A DNA stretch of 53,794 nt from an uncultured Mollicutes bacterium (GTDB lineage Bacteria; Bacillota_I; Bacilli_A; ML615J-28; CAG-313), in contig URLJ01000009.1 in assembly GCA_900548675.1 (NCBI GenBank), forward strand, positions 1 to 53,794, in the 5' to 3' direction. Of this stretch, positions 34,365-44,079 are shown in pieces. The number at the start of each line of letters is the position of its first letter. Position 1 is the stretch's first letter. The position numbers were made by a program, and so were the translations under genes. The notes under the pieces are model-generated. The model did not search any database. It was not told the origin of the DNA and saw only the letters and a list, made by a program, of their open reading frames with translations.

Positions 34365-35627
34365 CTAATTATTTTTATTTTTTTTGTTTTCCTCTACAAG
34401 TTTATGTTTATATTTATAAATTTCTTCTGTAGCAAGACTAATTTTAGTTATAACATCACGTTTCGTTTGAGGAAAAATGAAGAAACTCTCATCAGAAATA
34501 GATATATCTATGCAATCTCCTTCACCTTTGTAATCATACTCGATATGACACGAATAGTTTTCTAATGACTTCCAGGTATGTTCATATGGTTCACCGTATA
34601 AGTTACATTTTAAATAATAACCATTCATATCGTGACGGAAATATCCTTTACCTTGATAGTAGAATTTTTTTGAGTTAGGTAATGTCTTAACTATTACTTC
34701 GTCTTCAAAGAAGTACGATCCGTTTTCTACTTCTTTTCTCACCATTTCTCTTTCCCAATGATACCAATCTGGTACATTATCAAACTCTGTATCTTTATCA
34801 AGAGCCTCAAGTGATCCATTTTCTTTCATAATCCATTCTTTACCACATACATCGCACGATAACTTGATTCCTACACCATGCATATGATGAGCAGTTTTGC
34901 AGTGTGGGCATTGATAAAGCAAACGATTCAAATGTTCTGCTCTATTAGAAGCAGGAAGTAAATAATTATTTTGCTTCATATATTCCCAATCATTATACTG
35001 TAAAGCATCTTCAATACGGGTGTTGATTTCTTCAACATTAAGTTTAGGCAAATCTTCTTTTGTTATGATTTGTGTTACATCAGCTTCAAACGGTATTTTA
35101 CGTTTTATTTTATTCCATTGTGGTTGGGCTATGTAATTTCCTCTCATATTGAGTGTTACAACAGGCACATTTAAGAATTTTACAACTTTTCCTAATGATT
35201 CTGGCAACATTGAAGTAGTCCCATCAATTGAATAACGTGCTTCAGGATACATAACAACAATATTTTTATATTTTGTTATGCAGTGTTTCATGTTTTTAAT
35301 TAAGCTGATGTCATTAGTAAATTTTCTTTTTCCTATTCCTCCAAACATACGGAGCCACATTTCACCATGATCGTGGAAACCATCAATAGTAATAATGTAA
35401 TTAGCTTTGTGTGGAAAAAGTACTCTTTGTAGAACAAAAAAGTCGTAAAACGAATGGTGATTAGATAATAACAGATATGGTGGTTTTAAACCTTTCATCT
35501 GTTTCTTTAAAAGTTTAAGACGTCGCAAGCGAAGAAGGGGCATCACAATCAATATCGCAATAAACTTCCATAATTGTAAAACCCTCTTGGGACGTTTTTT
35601 AAAATCAAATTTCTTTATTTTTTTCAT
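34365..35627 (-). CDS. PlsC-like acyltransferase with zinc ribbon (copy B)
   Basis: This paralogue of the adjacent gene also has 420 residues when started at the ATG at 35625-35627. It carries the HX4D motif (LSNHHSFYDFFV), YPEARYSIDG, a zinc ribbon (CPHCKTAHH, CDVCGKEW) and the NVPDWYHWEREMVRKEVENG segment. The equal length with copy A supports this start, despite a weak GGAA site upstream. It ends 10 bases before copy A. Different substrate or acyl-chain preference for the two copies is likely but cannot be seen. Confidence 0.87.
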   Translation of the reverse strand: MKKIKKFDFKKRPKRVLQLWKFIAILIVMPLLRLRRLKLLKKQMKGLKPPYLLLSNHHSFYDFFVLQRVLFPHKANYIITIDGFHDHGEMWLRMFGGIGKRKFTNDISLIKNMKHCITKYKNIVVMYPEARYSIDGTTSMLPESLGKVVKFLNVPVVTLNMRGNYIAQPQWNKIKRKIPFEADVTQIITKEDLPKLNVEEINTRIEDALQYNDWEYMKQNNYLLPASNRAEHLNRLLYQCPHCKTAHHMHGVGIKLSCDVCGKEWIMKENGSLEALDKDTEFDNVPDWYHWEREMVRKEVENGSYFFEDEVIVKTLPNSKKFYYQGKGYFRHDMNGYYLKCNLYGEPYEHTWKSLENYSCHIEYDYKGEGDCIDISISDESFFIFPQTKRDVITKISLATEEIYKYKHKLVEENKKNKNN

Positions 35628-35669
35628 ATTTATTATTCCGAATCTTGCTAAATTTATTACTTTTATATT

Positions 35670-35678
35670 ATTATACCA
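35670..35678 (-). promoter_or_regulatory. Extended -10 promoter of the acyltransferase pair
   Basis: On the minus strand TGGTATAAT (TATAAT at 35670-35675) lies 17 bases after TTTTCA. The transcript would begin about 35 bases before the copy B start. Confidence 0.6.
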
Positions 35679-35709
35679 CAAAGCGCAAATTTTGAAAAAT
35701 GATTTGAAA

Positions 35710-36426
35710 TTATTTCCCCTTAGTAATTACCTCTTTTTCCAAAAGTGCAATTTCTTCTTTTAATAAAAGTCTTGATTCTCCTTCTTTAAGCTTTTCATCT
35801 AAAACTAATGGGCCAAAACTAATTCTTTTTAAAGACATGACGTTTAGTCCCACACATTGATACATTCGTTTTACTTGATGATACTTCCCCTCTGTGATAG
35901 ATATATGTGATAGTGTTTTATCAGAAAATACTTTTACTTTGGCCTTTTTAGTTAATTCACCATCAAGGACTACACCATTTTCAAGAAGTGTTTTTTCCGC
36001 AATATCCATATTACCATCGGTTTTTACAATATAAGTTTTTTCAACGTGTTTTTTAGGAGAAAGAAGTTCATGGGCTATTTTACCATTGTTTGTAATAAGA
36101 AGTAATCCTGTTGTATCTTTATCGAGTCTCCCCACTGGGAATAAATCTTTTTTACGAGGATGGTTTATTAATTCCATCACAGTTTTTTCATTTTTGTCAA
36201 AGTTAGCTGTAATATAACCTTTAGGTTTATTGAGCATGATATATATATTTTTCTCATAAGATATTACGCTATTTTCTTTTTTTATAATATCATTTGCTTC
36301 ATCTACTATCGTATTACTGTTAGTTATCAGCAATTCATTTACGGTTATTTTTCGCATTTGAATAAGTTCTTTGGCCTCCTTTCTAGAAAGGCCTAAAGAT
36401 TTTGAAAGATATTGATCTATACGCAT
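35710..36426 (-). CDS. RsuA-type rRNA pseudouridine synthase
   Basis: The 238-residue protein has an N-terminal S4 RNA-binding domain (MRIDQYLSKSLGLSRKEAKE) and the catalytic domain with the active Asp in GRLDKDTTGLLLITNNG. The family segments KYHQVKRMY and LLSPKKHVEKTY are also seen. RsuA makes pseudouridine in 16S rRNA and RluB/E/F act on 23S, so the exact position is not certain. The ATG at 36424-36426 follows AGGAGG. Confidence 0.9.
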   Translation of the reverse strand: MRIDQYLSKSLGLSRKEAKELIQMRKITVNELLITNSNTIVDEANDIIKKENSVISYEKNIYIMLNKPKGYITANFDKNEKTVMELINHPRKKDLFPVGRLDKDTTGLLLITNNGKIAHELLSPKKHVEKTYIVKTDGNMDIAEKTLLENGVVLDGELTKKAKVKVFSDKTLSHISITEGKYHQVKRMYQCVGLNVMSLKRISFGPLVLDEKLKEGESRLLLKEEIALLEKEVITKGK

Positions 36427-36442
36427 GTCTCCTCCTATTAAG

Positions 36443-36469
36443 AAAGTGAGGAACAAGGTCCCTCACTTT
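36443..36469 (-). terminator. Hairpin between the GH18 gene and the pseudouridine synthase gene
   Basis: A perfect 9-bp stem (36443-36451 with 36461-36469) lies in the 54-base gap. There is only a short T tract, CTTAATAGG, so termination may be partial. Confidence 0.55.
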
Positions 36470-36480
36470 GATTACAAGAC

Positions 36481-39400
36481 TTATTTCATATTATTGTTTA
36501 TTGTATTTATTAATAAACCTGTGGCATCTTCTCCATAATCCCAGAACATTAAACCACCTAAATTATTTGCTTTTACGTATTGGCATTTATATGATAAAGA
36601 TGTTGTACTTTCATATGAAATAACAACTCTGTTAGGTTTATCGATAATGTAGTGAGCTTTAGAGGTACTATCAAAAGCATTGAAAATATTAACATTATCA
36701 ACTTTCTTGATGTAATTATTATAAACTTGTGTAAATGTTACACATTCGCCTGAAGCAGCTACTTTAGTAGACCCTAACATATATTTATTTTCTACATCTT
36801 CTGATAACACATATTTACGACCATAGAAAGCAGCACCTACTACAAGCTTGCTTGGTGAAGCTCCTAAACTCTTAAATAGCGCTACAGTGCTATCTACACT
36901 ACATCCTGTTGAAGTTCCACTAGAACTATATAAAGCTGTATGATGCACTACTTTACTTGAATTATGGAAGTCATATGTCATTAAGTGGAAGTAGTCTAAA
37001 ATTGAATTTAGGTTATTTATATCGAAACGACTATTTCCCCATGGACCGCCAGGTACAGCAGCAGTTACTAGATAATCTTCATTAACAGATTTTAACGTTT
37101 TTCTTATTGTATACATTAAATTCGTGTAGTTAGGTCTATCAACTGAGGTATCGCGACCTGTTTCATAGCCAGGATATTCCCAGTCAATGTCAACACCATC
37201 AAAATGATATTTTTCAATTATATCAAGAACCGCTTGAGCAAATTTTTCTCTTCCTTCTTTTGTTAAGGCTGCATCACTAAATGTTTTATTAACAGCACCA
37301 TATCCTCCTATACAAAGGACTACTCTTACACCTTGTTTACGAGCTTGAAGTACTTCAGGAATCTTTGTTAACCCACTGATGCTAACAACTCCATCTTCCG
37401 TACAACGAGCAAAGCTATAATTAATTACATCAAGGGCAGACGCTGCAGTTTCTGTCAAACCTTTATAATTACTCATATTGCTGAAAAAGTAACCAAATGT
37501 AGCTTGTTTTCCTGTCAATGATTCAAAAGAAATTGCTTTAACAATAATTGGAATTTCGTGATTTATCACAAAATCATTTAAATTCATTGTTAAGGTAAGA
37601 ATTACTTTCGTATCACATCTTGCAGGATTTGTCACACCTGTTTTTGATAACGTATTTTCATCTGAAGTTTTCCAACTAATTTTAATAATACCATTATTAG
37701 TATTAATAATATTAGGCAATGTAATATTGTCAAATGTTTCATCAGGTAATAGTGTTTTAATATTTTCCTCTAGGAAAGTCCAATTGGCTGTTAGTGTAAT
37801 ATCTTCACATATTAAGGTGTTGAAATCAAATATTTCTCTACCTAAATACCAAGATAATTCATAACCACCATAACTATCTAAAGCTATTTCTGTTACCAGA
37901 TTACCATATTTTACTGTTTTTATTTCTTGTTTGCCATCAGGCATTACAAAGGTTACACTATATTCTTCTTTCATTTCAATCCATTTTGCATAAAATACTT
38001 TTTCAGAATGTTCTACTATATCTATTGTAGTATACTTTGAACCATAGAAGTTTGCGTTATCATAGAATCCATCAAATATATATCCTTTTTTATAAGGAAT
38101 TTGTAATGCGAGTCCTTCACCAACTTTATATTTATTAATAGCTTCTACTTTTATGTTATCAAAATAACCCTCGCAAATATCTATATTAGCATAATTAGCA
38201 CTTTTTACATATGGTGCCCTTGGTTGCGTAATTTCAGCCTTTTTCAAGAATGCTAAAATCTCATTGGCAACGACACTTTCATTTGCTAGCTTTTGATTAA
38301 TTAACACTTCATCAAATAAACTTGCATAATTGCTGTCAACTTTTGTTTGTAAGTATGAAAGGATAAAAGACCATTTTTCATACATCTTTTGGTAATTAAA
38401 GAATCCATCAGCACCACTCAACTTATCTTGCATTTCCATATAGAACGTTTCTGTTGTAACATTTTTGTTCAAATATTTACTAACATCTTCTAAGAATAAC
38501 TTTACAACTTCTAAATGAGAACTATATTTATAAAAGTCACCACCATCTAAGTGATATGTTATTTCGTATTCGCTATCGTACTTAGATAAATCATCCCACT
38601 TTGCGATAAGGGTTAAATTTTTCTTAACTGGTGTATCATTTGTAAAGCGATATTCTACCCCATTTTCTGTGTAATACCAACCAAGGAAAATATTATTTAG
38701 TTTAGTACAAAGAGGTAATGTGACACAAGTAGATGCTTCAATGTTTTCGATAACGTTTTTATCTAAAGATGAAATAGTACCACCATCAGGATCAAAAGTT
38801 AAAGTATAATGGCGTATTTCCCATTTTGCAGTAAGAGTAATATCAGTTAAGCCGGCAACGGTTTCTTCATATTTATTTTCATCCAAATACCAACCTAAGA
38901 AATCATAATCTTCTCTTTCAGGAGTAGGTAAGGTTATCTCTTCTAAGTATCTCGTTTCTAAAGTAGGAACACTTACTTCACAATTAGTAACAAAAGTTAT
39001 TGTAACGCGTACAGCTTGCCAATTTGCATATAATACTACATCATCATAAACACGATACGACATCGTGACACGATTATTAGGATGTAATTCTTCACTATCA
39101 TACCAACCAAGAAAATCATAGCCTGTTTTTTTAGGTGTTGGAAGCGCAACAATTTCCCCTTCTTCAAGCCCTACAAGCGGTGATAATTCTTCGCCACCAT
39201 TAGTAACAAATCTTATTTTATAACCAGGAATATCTTCTTCCCATTTAGCTGTTAATGTAATATTTTTGGTGATTTCTTCTGCGAAATCAAATTCTTCACC
39301 ATCTAAATACCACCCAACAAACACATATCCTTCTTTTAATGGTTCATCAGGTTCTACTGCGTAATCATTAGCTTTTACTTTTTGTGTTTCTAACACTTCA

Positions 39401-39510
39401 GTTCCATCTTTAAATGTTACAGTGTATGTCTTTGGCCCACCACCAAATTCACACCCAACAAGACAAAGACCAAGTAATAGTAAAACCAAGATATTTTTTA
39501 ATTTTTTCAT
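36481..39510 (-). CDS. Lipoprotein with InlB repeats and a GH18 chitinase-like domain
   Basis: A signal peptide with lipobox LVGC begins a 1009-residue surface lipoprotein. About six Listeria-Bacteroides (InlB B) repeats fill residues 25-570, of the type GYVFVGWYLDGEEF. A predicted helical module of about 90 residues lies inside (about 335-430). A bacterial Ig-like domain precedes the catalytic part. The last 340 or so residues are GH18: the DxxDxDxE motif is intact in FDGVDIDWEYPG, and MTYDFHNSS and the C-terminal GGLMFWDYGED are present. It likely hydrolyses beta-linked GlcNAc polymers (chitin, host or wall glycans); the substrate is inferred. RBS GGAGGA precedes the ATG. Confidence 0.92.
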   Translation of the reverse strand: MKKLKNILVLLLLGLCLVGCEFGGGPKTYTVTFKDGTEVLETQKVKANDYAVEPDEPLKEGYVFVGWYLDGEEFDFAEEITKNITLTAKWEEDIPGYKIRFVTNGGEELSPLVGLEEGEIVALPTPKKTGYDFLGWYDSEELHPNNRVTMSYRVYDDVVLYANWQAVRVTITFVTNCEVSVPTLETRYLEEITLPTPEREDYDFLGWYLDENKYEETVAGLTDITLTAKWEIRHYTLTFDPDGGTISSLDKNVIENIEASTCVTLPLCTKLNNIFLGWYYTENGVEYRFTNDTPVKKNLTLIAKWDDLSKYDSEYEITYHLDGGDFYKYSSHLEVVKLFLEDVSKYLNKNVTTETFYMEMQDKLSGADGFFNYQKMYEKWSFILSYLQTKVDSNYASLFDEVLINQKLANESVVANEILAFLKKAEITQPRAPYVKSANYANIDICEGYFDNIKVEAINKYKVGEGLALQIPYKKGYIFDGFYDNANFYGSKYTTIDIVEHSEKVFYAKWIEMKEEYSVTFVMPDGKQEIKTVKYGNLVTEIALDSYGGYELSWYLGREIFDFNTLICEDITLTANWTFLEENIKTLLPDETFDNITLPNIINTNNGIIKISWKTSDENTLSKTGVTNPARCDTKVILTLTMNLNDFVINHEIPIIVKAISFESLTGKQATFGYFFSNMSNYKGLTETAASALDVINYSFARCTEDGVVSISGLTKIPEVLQARKQGVRVVLCIGGYGAVNKTFSDAALTKEGREKFAQAVLDIIEKYHFDGVDIDWEYPGYETGRDTSVDRPNYTNLMYTIRKTLKSVNEDYLVTAAVPGGPWGNSRFDINNLNSILDYFHLMTYDFHNSSKVVHHTALYSSSGTSTGCSVDSTVALFKSLGASPSKLVVGAAFYGRKYVLSEDVENKYMLGSTKVAASGECVTFTQVYNNYIKKVDNVNIFNAFDSTSKAHYIIDKPNRVVISYESTTSLSYKCQYVKANNLGGLMFWDYGEDATGLLINTINNNMK

Positions 39511-39531
39511 ATATCCTCCTTATATTAATTT

Positions 39532-40731
39532 TTAAATAAATTTAGCATATAACGTTATATTACCATATGTCATACTATCAATCTTTTCGATAACTTCTCC
39601 TGTAAATTCTGGATTGGTATACCATCCTTTGAATACTTTTCCTTCTAGTTTTGGTATTAATAAAATCGTTTCTTTACCGACTTCATAAATGTTTTGACTA
39701 TTTATTTCAATATATTTCCAAATGCGGTTTTTAATATCATCTTGACTATAATCCATACTACTATAGTTTTCATCAGCTGATGTATATTTAGTTTGTGATA
39801 ATATACCTCTGATTTCACAAGCAAGCATTACATTTTCATCCCAATATTCCCATGGATAATTAGTATAGGCTTGGCTTTTTATATTTGATATAATGTTGAG
39901 CATTTTATGGATATATAGGGCATCGTTAGCATCTGGGTTTTTTAAAGCTGCTTCTTCATATAAATCTTTTATATATTCTAATATCCATGCCCATTCTTGA
40001 TAATTATCATTTCTTTCAAAGAATGAAAAAACTTTTCCAACAAAATAAACGCCATTCAATCTTTCATTAATTTTACTTTCAGAAAAATCCTTTTGACCAT
40101 TTCCGATAGCCGCAAGAAATTCACTTCTAGCTTCATTATATGAATAATATTTGTAAAATTTTGCATTACCCATCACGTATGTTATTTCATATTTTTCAGA
40201 TATTTCTTCTTTAGATATATACTTAGCTTTTAATGTAAGATCATTTTTAATTTTAATTTCTGTTTTATATAATTTATTATTTGGATCTTCCCATCCTAAG
40301 AAAAGATAATTCTCTTTTTCTAATCTAGGTAAAGTCAATATTTCATCATAATGTTTAATATTGTCATTAAAATCAAATGAACCGCCATCTGCTACTGTAC
40401 CACCGTCTAAATCATAATTAATACGGTATTTATTTGGTTCAAATTTTGCATATATTGTAATATTTTTACCTATCAATGTTTCACTAGTTACTTCTGTTCC
40501 TTCTAAGAAATTAGGGTTTACATACCATCCTATAAAGGTGTATCCTTCTTTTGTAACAGTAGGAAGTTCACCAATTTTACTTTTATATTCTTCATATACT
40601 CTGTCTTCTAGTTTTACCGAAGTATTAGTTTCAAATTTTAAAACATATTCATTATCACTATTATTGTTATTACATCCTGCAATAATAAATAGTATTCCTA
40701 TTATTATTAAAAGCTTAGTAATCTTTTTCAT
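39532..40731 (-). CDS. Lipoprotein with InlB repeats, related to the GH18 protein
   Basis: This 399-residue lipoprotein (lipobox IAGC) has InlB-type repeats of the form GYTFIGWYVNPNF and a predicted helical module (about 190-320). It has no enzyme domain. The repeats and helical module match the N-terminal half of the GH18 protein 21 bases downstream (KFYKYYSYNEA here, DFYKYSSHLEV there), so it looks like a truncated duplicate or a binding partner. Confidence 0.85.
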   Translation of the reverse strand: MKKITKLLIIIGILFIIAGCNNNNSDNEYVLKFETNTSVKLEDRVYEEYKSKIGELPTVTKEGYTFIGWYVNPNFLEGTEVTSETLIGKNITIYAKFEPNKYRINYDLDGGTVADGGSFDFNDNIKHYDEILTLPRLEKENYLFLGWEDPNNKLYKTEIKIKNDLTLKAKYISKEEISEKYEITYVMGNAKFYKYYSYNEARSEFLAAIGNGQKDFSESKINERLNGVYFVGKVFSFFERNDNYQEWAWILEYIKDLYEEAALKNPDANDALYIHKMLNIISNIKSQAYTNYPWEYWDENVMLACEIRGILSQTKYTSADENYSSMDYSQDDIKNRIWKYIEINSQNIYEVGKETILLIPKLEGKVFKGWYTNPEFTGEVIEKIDSMTYGNITLYAKFI

Positions 40732-40753
40732 TGTTTTCTCCTATGCTTATAAC

Positions 40754-41158
40754 CTATGGTATCAAATTGAAACATAAGCGATATATATAGTATGCAATAA
40801 CTAAAACAACAATTATTATTGTTATTACATCTATTATAATATTCATATTTTTTATTTTTATTTTTTTCATAAATCCAGCTTCTTTATGAAACTGAAGAAA
40901 TAGTATAAGGAGTAATGGCAAAGCCATAGCATTATAATAAAAATAACCTTTTACATCAAATTTCGCTAAAGAGATAAGCGCTCTTGTTGTGCCACACCCT
41001 GGACATGGAATATGAATAATTCCCCTAATTGGACATGTTATATTTAAAACTCTAAGAACTATTACGTATGCTAAAGCTGCTTCTATTACTCCTACATGAC
41101 TTCTTATAATCTTTTCTAATTTTGTTAATCTTAACTCTTTTGATGAAATTTCCTCCAT
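40754..41158 (-). CDS. DUF2752 membrane protein
   Basis: The 134-residue protein has the DUF2752 signature CPGCGTTRAL and about three membrane segments (one at residues 22-38, then two). Family members are of unknown function. The Cys-x-x-Cys could bind metal. Its start is adjacent to the cupin stop. Confidence 0.83.
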   Translation of the reverse strand: MEEISSKELRLTKLEKIIRSHVGVIEAALAYVIVLRVLNITCPIRGIIHIPCPGCGTTRALISLAKFDVKGYFYYNAMALPLLLILFLQFHKEAGFMKKIKIKNMNIIIDVITIIIVVLVIAYYIYRLCFNLIP

Positions 41159-41506
41159 CTATGCCTCCGTTACGATTGCTAAAAGAACAACATCATCACA
41201 TCCATTATTAATTATGCTGTGCTCATGATTTTTAAAATTGACATTAATATCACCTTTTTTAAAACTACTCGCTACACCGTCACTAATAATGGTTGCTTCA
41301 CCTTCTAAGCAGTATATTATTTCTTGATCTTCAGTATGGGAATGTAAGCCAATAGAAGATTTACTAGGAATTGTTATTTTAGCGTACATTTTACAAGGCA
41401 TCGCTACATCTTTTATCTTTTGTAAATAGATTGCTCCCATACCCCCACGCATATTTTCAACTTTTACTTTTTCTTGATTTTCAAATCTCGTATTTATATT
41501 ATTCAT
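41159..41506 (-). CDS. Small cupin-domain protein
   Basis: The 115-residue single-domain cupin has the metal-binding motif LHSHTEDQEIIYCLEGEA and the second cupin motif with HEHSIINNG. Ligand and reaction are unknown. It may share an operon with the DUF2752 gene. Confidence 0.88.
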   Translation of the reverse strand: MNNINTRFENQEKVKVENMRGGMGAIYLQKIKDVAMPCKMYAKITIPSKSSIGLHSHTEDQEIIYCLEGEATIISDGVASSFKKGDINVNFKNHEHSIINNGCDDVVLLAIVTEA

Positions 41507-41520
41507 AATTCACCTCTTAG

Positions 41521-41641
41521 AAAAAAAGATCTCATCTTAGGTACCCTCACCCACAAGTTACACAAGCTTAAGGCTGCTTCGATCAAGACCTGACCTGATT
41601 CACTGCCCAACCTTGGATGAAGGTATCTAAAATGAGATCTC
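41521..41641 (-). ncRNA. ffs: Signal recognition particle RNA (small 4.5S-type)
   Basis: On the minus strand a roughly 110-base RNA folds into one long hairpin: GAGATCTCATTTTAG near the 5' end pairs with TAAGATGAGATC near the 3' end. The apical part carries CAGGTCAGGTC and GAAGCAGCC, the conserved Ffh-binding region of bacterial SRP RNA. A T run (41521-41527) ends it. The small class lacks the Alu domain. It lies directly downstream of tadA, an arrangement also known in Bacillus. It guides membrane protein targeting with Ffh. Confidence 0.95.
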
Positions 41642-41645
41642 TATT

Positions 41646-41674
41646 ATTATATCATAAAAAATGTTTTATTGCAA
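41646..41674 (-). promoter_or_regulatory. Promoter of the SRP RNA
   Basis: On the minus strand TTGCAA (41669-41674) is 17 bases from TATAAT (41646-41651), with ATGA before the -10. The RNA would begin about 7 bases downstream. The first part (TTGCAATAAAA) is the same as in the nifU promoter. Confidence 0.88.
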
Positions 41675-41687
41675 CAAAAATCTTCCC

Positions 41688-42185
41688 CTAATTTTTATTA
41701 GTTTTTTCTTTCTTTTGTAATTGTGATTTCGCCCTTAGTTCTTTGAAAAAACTTTTCAATAACTCACTTGATGCATTACTTAAACAGCCTTTGTCTATTT
41801 GAGGAATATGATTAAATAGATATCCTTGAAATACGTCAATAACACTACCACAAGCACCATGTTTTGGTTCCATCGCTCCTATAACTATCCGTTTTACTCT
41901 TGCTTGTAGAAGGGCTCCCGAACACATAAGGCATGGTTCTAATGTAATGTAGACGGTACATTCATCCAAAATCCAACTATTTACTTTTTTACTAGCTTTC
42001 GCTAAGGCTATCATTTCTGCATGAGCAAAAATGCTCTTCTTTTCATCTCTTTTGTTGTGCCCTCTAGCAATTATTTTATCGTTCCATACTATAACACAAC
42101 CAACTGGTACTTCATCTTCATAATATGCTTTTTTGGCTTCTTTTAAAGCCGCTTGCATATACTTTTCATCATCATTTGTTATCAT
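41688..42185 (-). CDS. tadA: tRNA-specific adenosine deaminase TadA
   Basis: TadA converts A34 to inosine in tRNA-Arg(ACG). The 165-residue protein has the zinc ligands HAE in IFAHAEMIALAKA and PCLMC in LEPCLMCSGALL, and the substrate-loop region HGACGSVIDVF. I chose the ATG at 42183-42185, which overlaps tdk by 14 bases; there is no clear ribosome-binding site there, so reinitiation after tdk is likely. The region next to the SRP RNA is typical. Confidence 0.94.
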   Translation of the reverse strand: MITNDDEKYMQAALKEAKKAYYEDEVPVGCVIVWNDKIIARGHNKRDEKKSIFAHAEMIALAKASKKVNSWILDECTVYITLEPCLMCSGALLQARVKRIVIGAMEPKHGACGSVIDVFQGYLFNHIPQIDKGCLSNASSELLKSFFKELRAKSQLQKKEKTNKN

Positions 42186-42768
42186 CGTTACAGCGGTGTG
42201 GTACTTGATGACAGCGACGACATCTTGCCTCATATTTTTCTGATGCACTTACTAAGATAATTGGATCTTCATAGTATGCTGGTTTTCCATCAATTATTCT
42301 TTGGGTTCTTGTGGCTAATTCACCACATATTTGACATATTGCTTGAAGCTTAGTTACATATTCAGCACGAGCTAAAAACTCAGGCATAACACCAAAAGGT
42401 TCACCTCTAAAGTCTAAGTCTAGACCTGCAACAATAACTCTTACACCATGATTTGCTAAATATTCAGCCACTTCAATGATACCTTCATCAAAAAATTGTG
42501 CTTCATCTATAGCGACTGCGTATGGCATTTTATCAATATAATCCATAATTTCTTTAGAATTTTTTACCGATATTGACTTAATCTTGCGTTGAGAATGTGA
42601 AACTACTTCTGTTACACTATATCTATCATCTATTATAGGTTTAAAAACTAGCACTTCTCTTTTTGCTAATCTAATTCTTGTTATTCTTCTAATTAACTCT
42701 TCTGTTTTACCCGCAAACATTCCACCACAAATTACCTCGATGCCACCATCGCTATGTCTAATGTCCAT
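42172..42768 (-). CDS. tdk: Thymidine kinase (type II)
   Basis: The 198-residue kinase phosphorylates thymidine with ATP. It has P-loop GGMFAGKTEELIRR, Walker B with DEAQFF, and four zinc-binding cysteines (CQICGE and CRRCHQ). Length and motifs are normal for the type II family. It starts at an ATG at 42766-42768 behind AGAGGT. Confidence 0.97.
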   Translation of the reverse strand: MDIRHSDGGIEVICGGMFAGKTEELIRRITRIRLAKREVLVFKPIIDDRYSVTEVVSHSQRKIKSISVKNSKEIMDYIDKMPYAVAIDEAQFFDEGIIEVAEYLANHGVRVIVAGLDLDFRGEPFGVMPEFLARAEYVTKLQAICQICGELATRTQRIIDGKPAYYEDPIILVSASEKYEARCRRCHQVPHRCNDDNK

Positions 42769-42922
42769 AATACTACCTCTTATATTGCTTTTTTGTTATG
42801 TATATTATATATATATTATATTATCTTTTATGTTTTTTTTCAAGTAACTAACTATAAAAACGTACATACCAATTTTTGGAAGTTTTACTTGCTAAATGAT
42901 TATTTCATTGTCATTGTCATTC

Positions 42923-43972
42923 TTATTGTTCAAAAGGATTAAAACTCGTCTTTTCAGTAACTGCCATAATGAACGCTACTAGTAAGTTGATTATATTTTC
43001 TACATCTTTTAAGCTACAAACTTCAACACTTGAATGCATATATCTTAGTGGTATGCTAATTAATTGTGATGGTATACCGCCATTCTTATCATAGACGCTA
43101 TCCATATCTGTATATGTTTTTTCTATTTCTATTGATGTTTGAAGATTTATACTTAATTTTTCTGCTTCTTCTTTAAGGATTTTTGTCACTCTTTGATTAG
43201 CATGGCTTGCGATAGTAAGAATAGGACCAGAACCAAGTGATATGTTATGATTCAACCCATCGCGATAATGTACATCTCCACTTGATCCAACATCAAGTGC
43301 TATTGCGATTGAAGGATTAACCTCTGCTACAGCAACTTTTGCTCCTCTTCCGGTCGTTTCTTCGCCTACTGTTGCCGCGAAATATACACCATTTTTAGTT
43401 TTATTCTTTACTTCACGTAGTACTTCTGTGCATATGAAAGCTCCAATTTTATCATCTAAAGCTTTACTTGCAAGTAAATCATTTTCTAATCTTGTAGTAT
43501 AGTTTCTATGAATTACTACATCGCCTATTTTTATTTTTTTTAATGCCTCTTCTTTATCTTTAAAACCTAAATCTAGGTTTAAATCATCAACCTTCAAGTT
43601 GGCACTATTCATATTAGGAGTAGAACCAATCACACCAGGTATATATGTAACTTCACAATTATCATTGTAATGTATAACATTAACGTGTTGTCCTAAATAC
43701 ATATATGGTCTTATGCCACCAATACTAGTAAGTTTTAAAATACCATTACTTTCAACATCTTTAATAATAAGCCCTATTTCATCAATATGAGCTAACAGCA
43801 TTATTTTCACTTTAGATTCTGTGTTAAGGGCATGGATAACATTTCCTGTGTGATGAGTGTAAACAGCATCATCGATATCTTTCATTTCATCAATTAGCAT
43901 TTTTTGAAAAGGTACTTCATTTCCACTTACCGATGGGGTTTCTAACATTTTATATAATAAATCAAGTTTCAT
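42923..43972 (-). CDS. M42-family aminopeptidase
   Basis: The 349-residue metallopeptidase has the M42 zinc ligands and catalytic residues: LLAHIDEIGLI, SKALDDKIGA, GEETTGRGAK, ALDVGSSGD and MHSSVEV. M42 members cut N-terminal residues from peptides (often glutamyl aminopeptidase) or act as deblocking enzymes and form large oligomers. The specificity cannot be seen. It starts behind GGAG with an ATATAT spacer. Confidence 0.92.
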   Translation of the reverse strand: MKLDLLYKMLETPSVSGNEVPFQKMLIDEMKDIDDAVYTHHTGNVIHALNTESKVKIMLLAHIDEIGLIIKDVESNGILKLTSIGGIRPYMYLGQHVNVIHYNDNCEVTYIPGVIGSTPNMNSANLKVDDLNLDLGFKDKEEALKKIKIGDVVIHRNYTTRLENDLLASKALDDKIGAFICTEVLREVKNKTKNGVYFAATVGEETTGRGAKVAVAEVNPSIAIALDVGSSGDVHYRDGLNHNISLGSGPILTIASHANQRVTKILKEEAEKLSINLQTSIEIEKTYTDMDSVYDKNGGIPSQLISIPLRYMHSSVEVCSLKDVENIINLLVAFIMAVTEKTSFNPFEQ

Positions 43973-44079
43973 ATATACTCCTTTTTGTTATCATTAATAT
44001 ATGTTTATTATAACATAGTGCCATAATAAAGTCAAATTTGTTTATTTTTTAAAATAATGTATGCGTTAAGTAAAAAAAA

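Noticed and set aside
42769..42922. Gap upstream of tdk as a hidden gene or RNA
   Set aside because: The sequence is AT-rich with short repeats and no start site, stem or conserved motif; it probably holds only the tdk promoter and the end of the M42 unit's upstream region.
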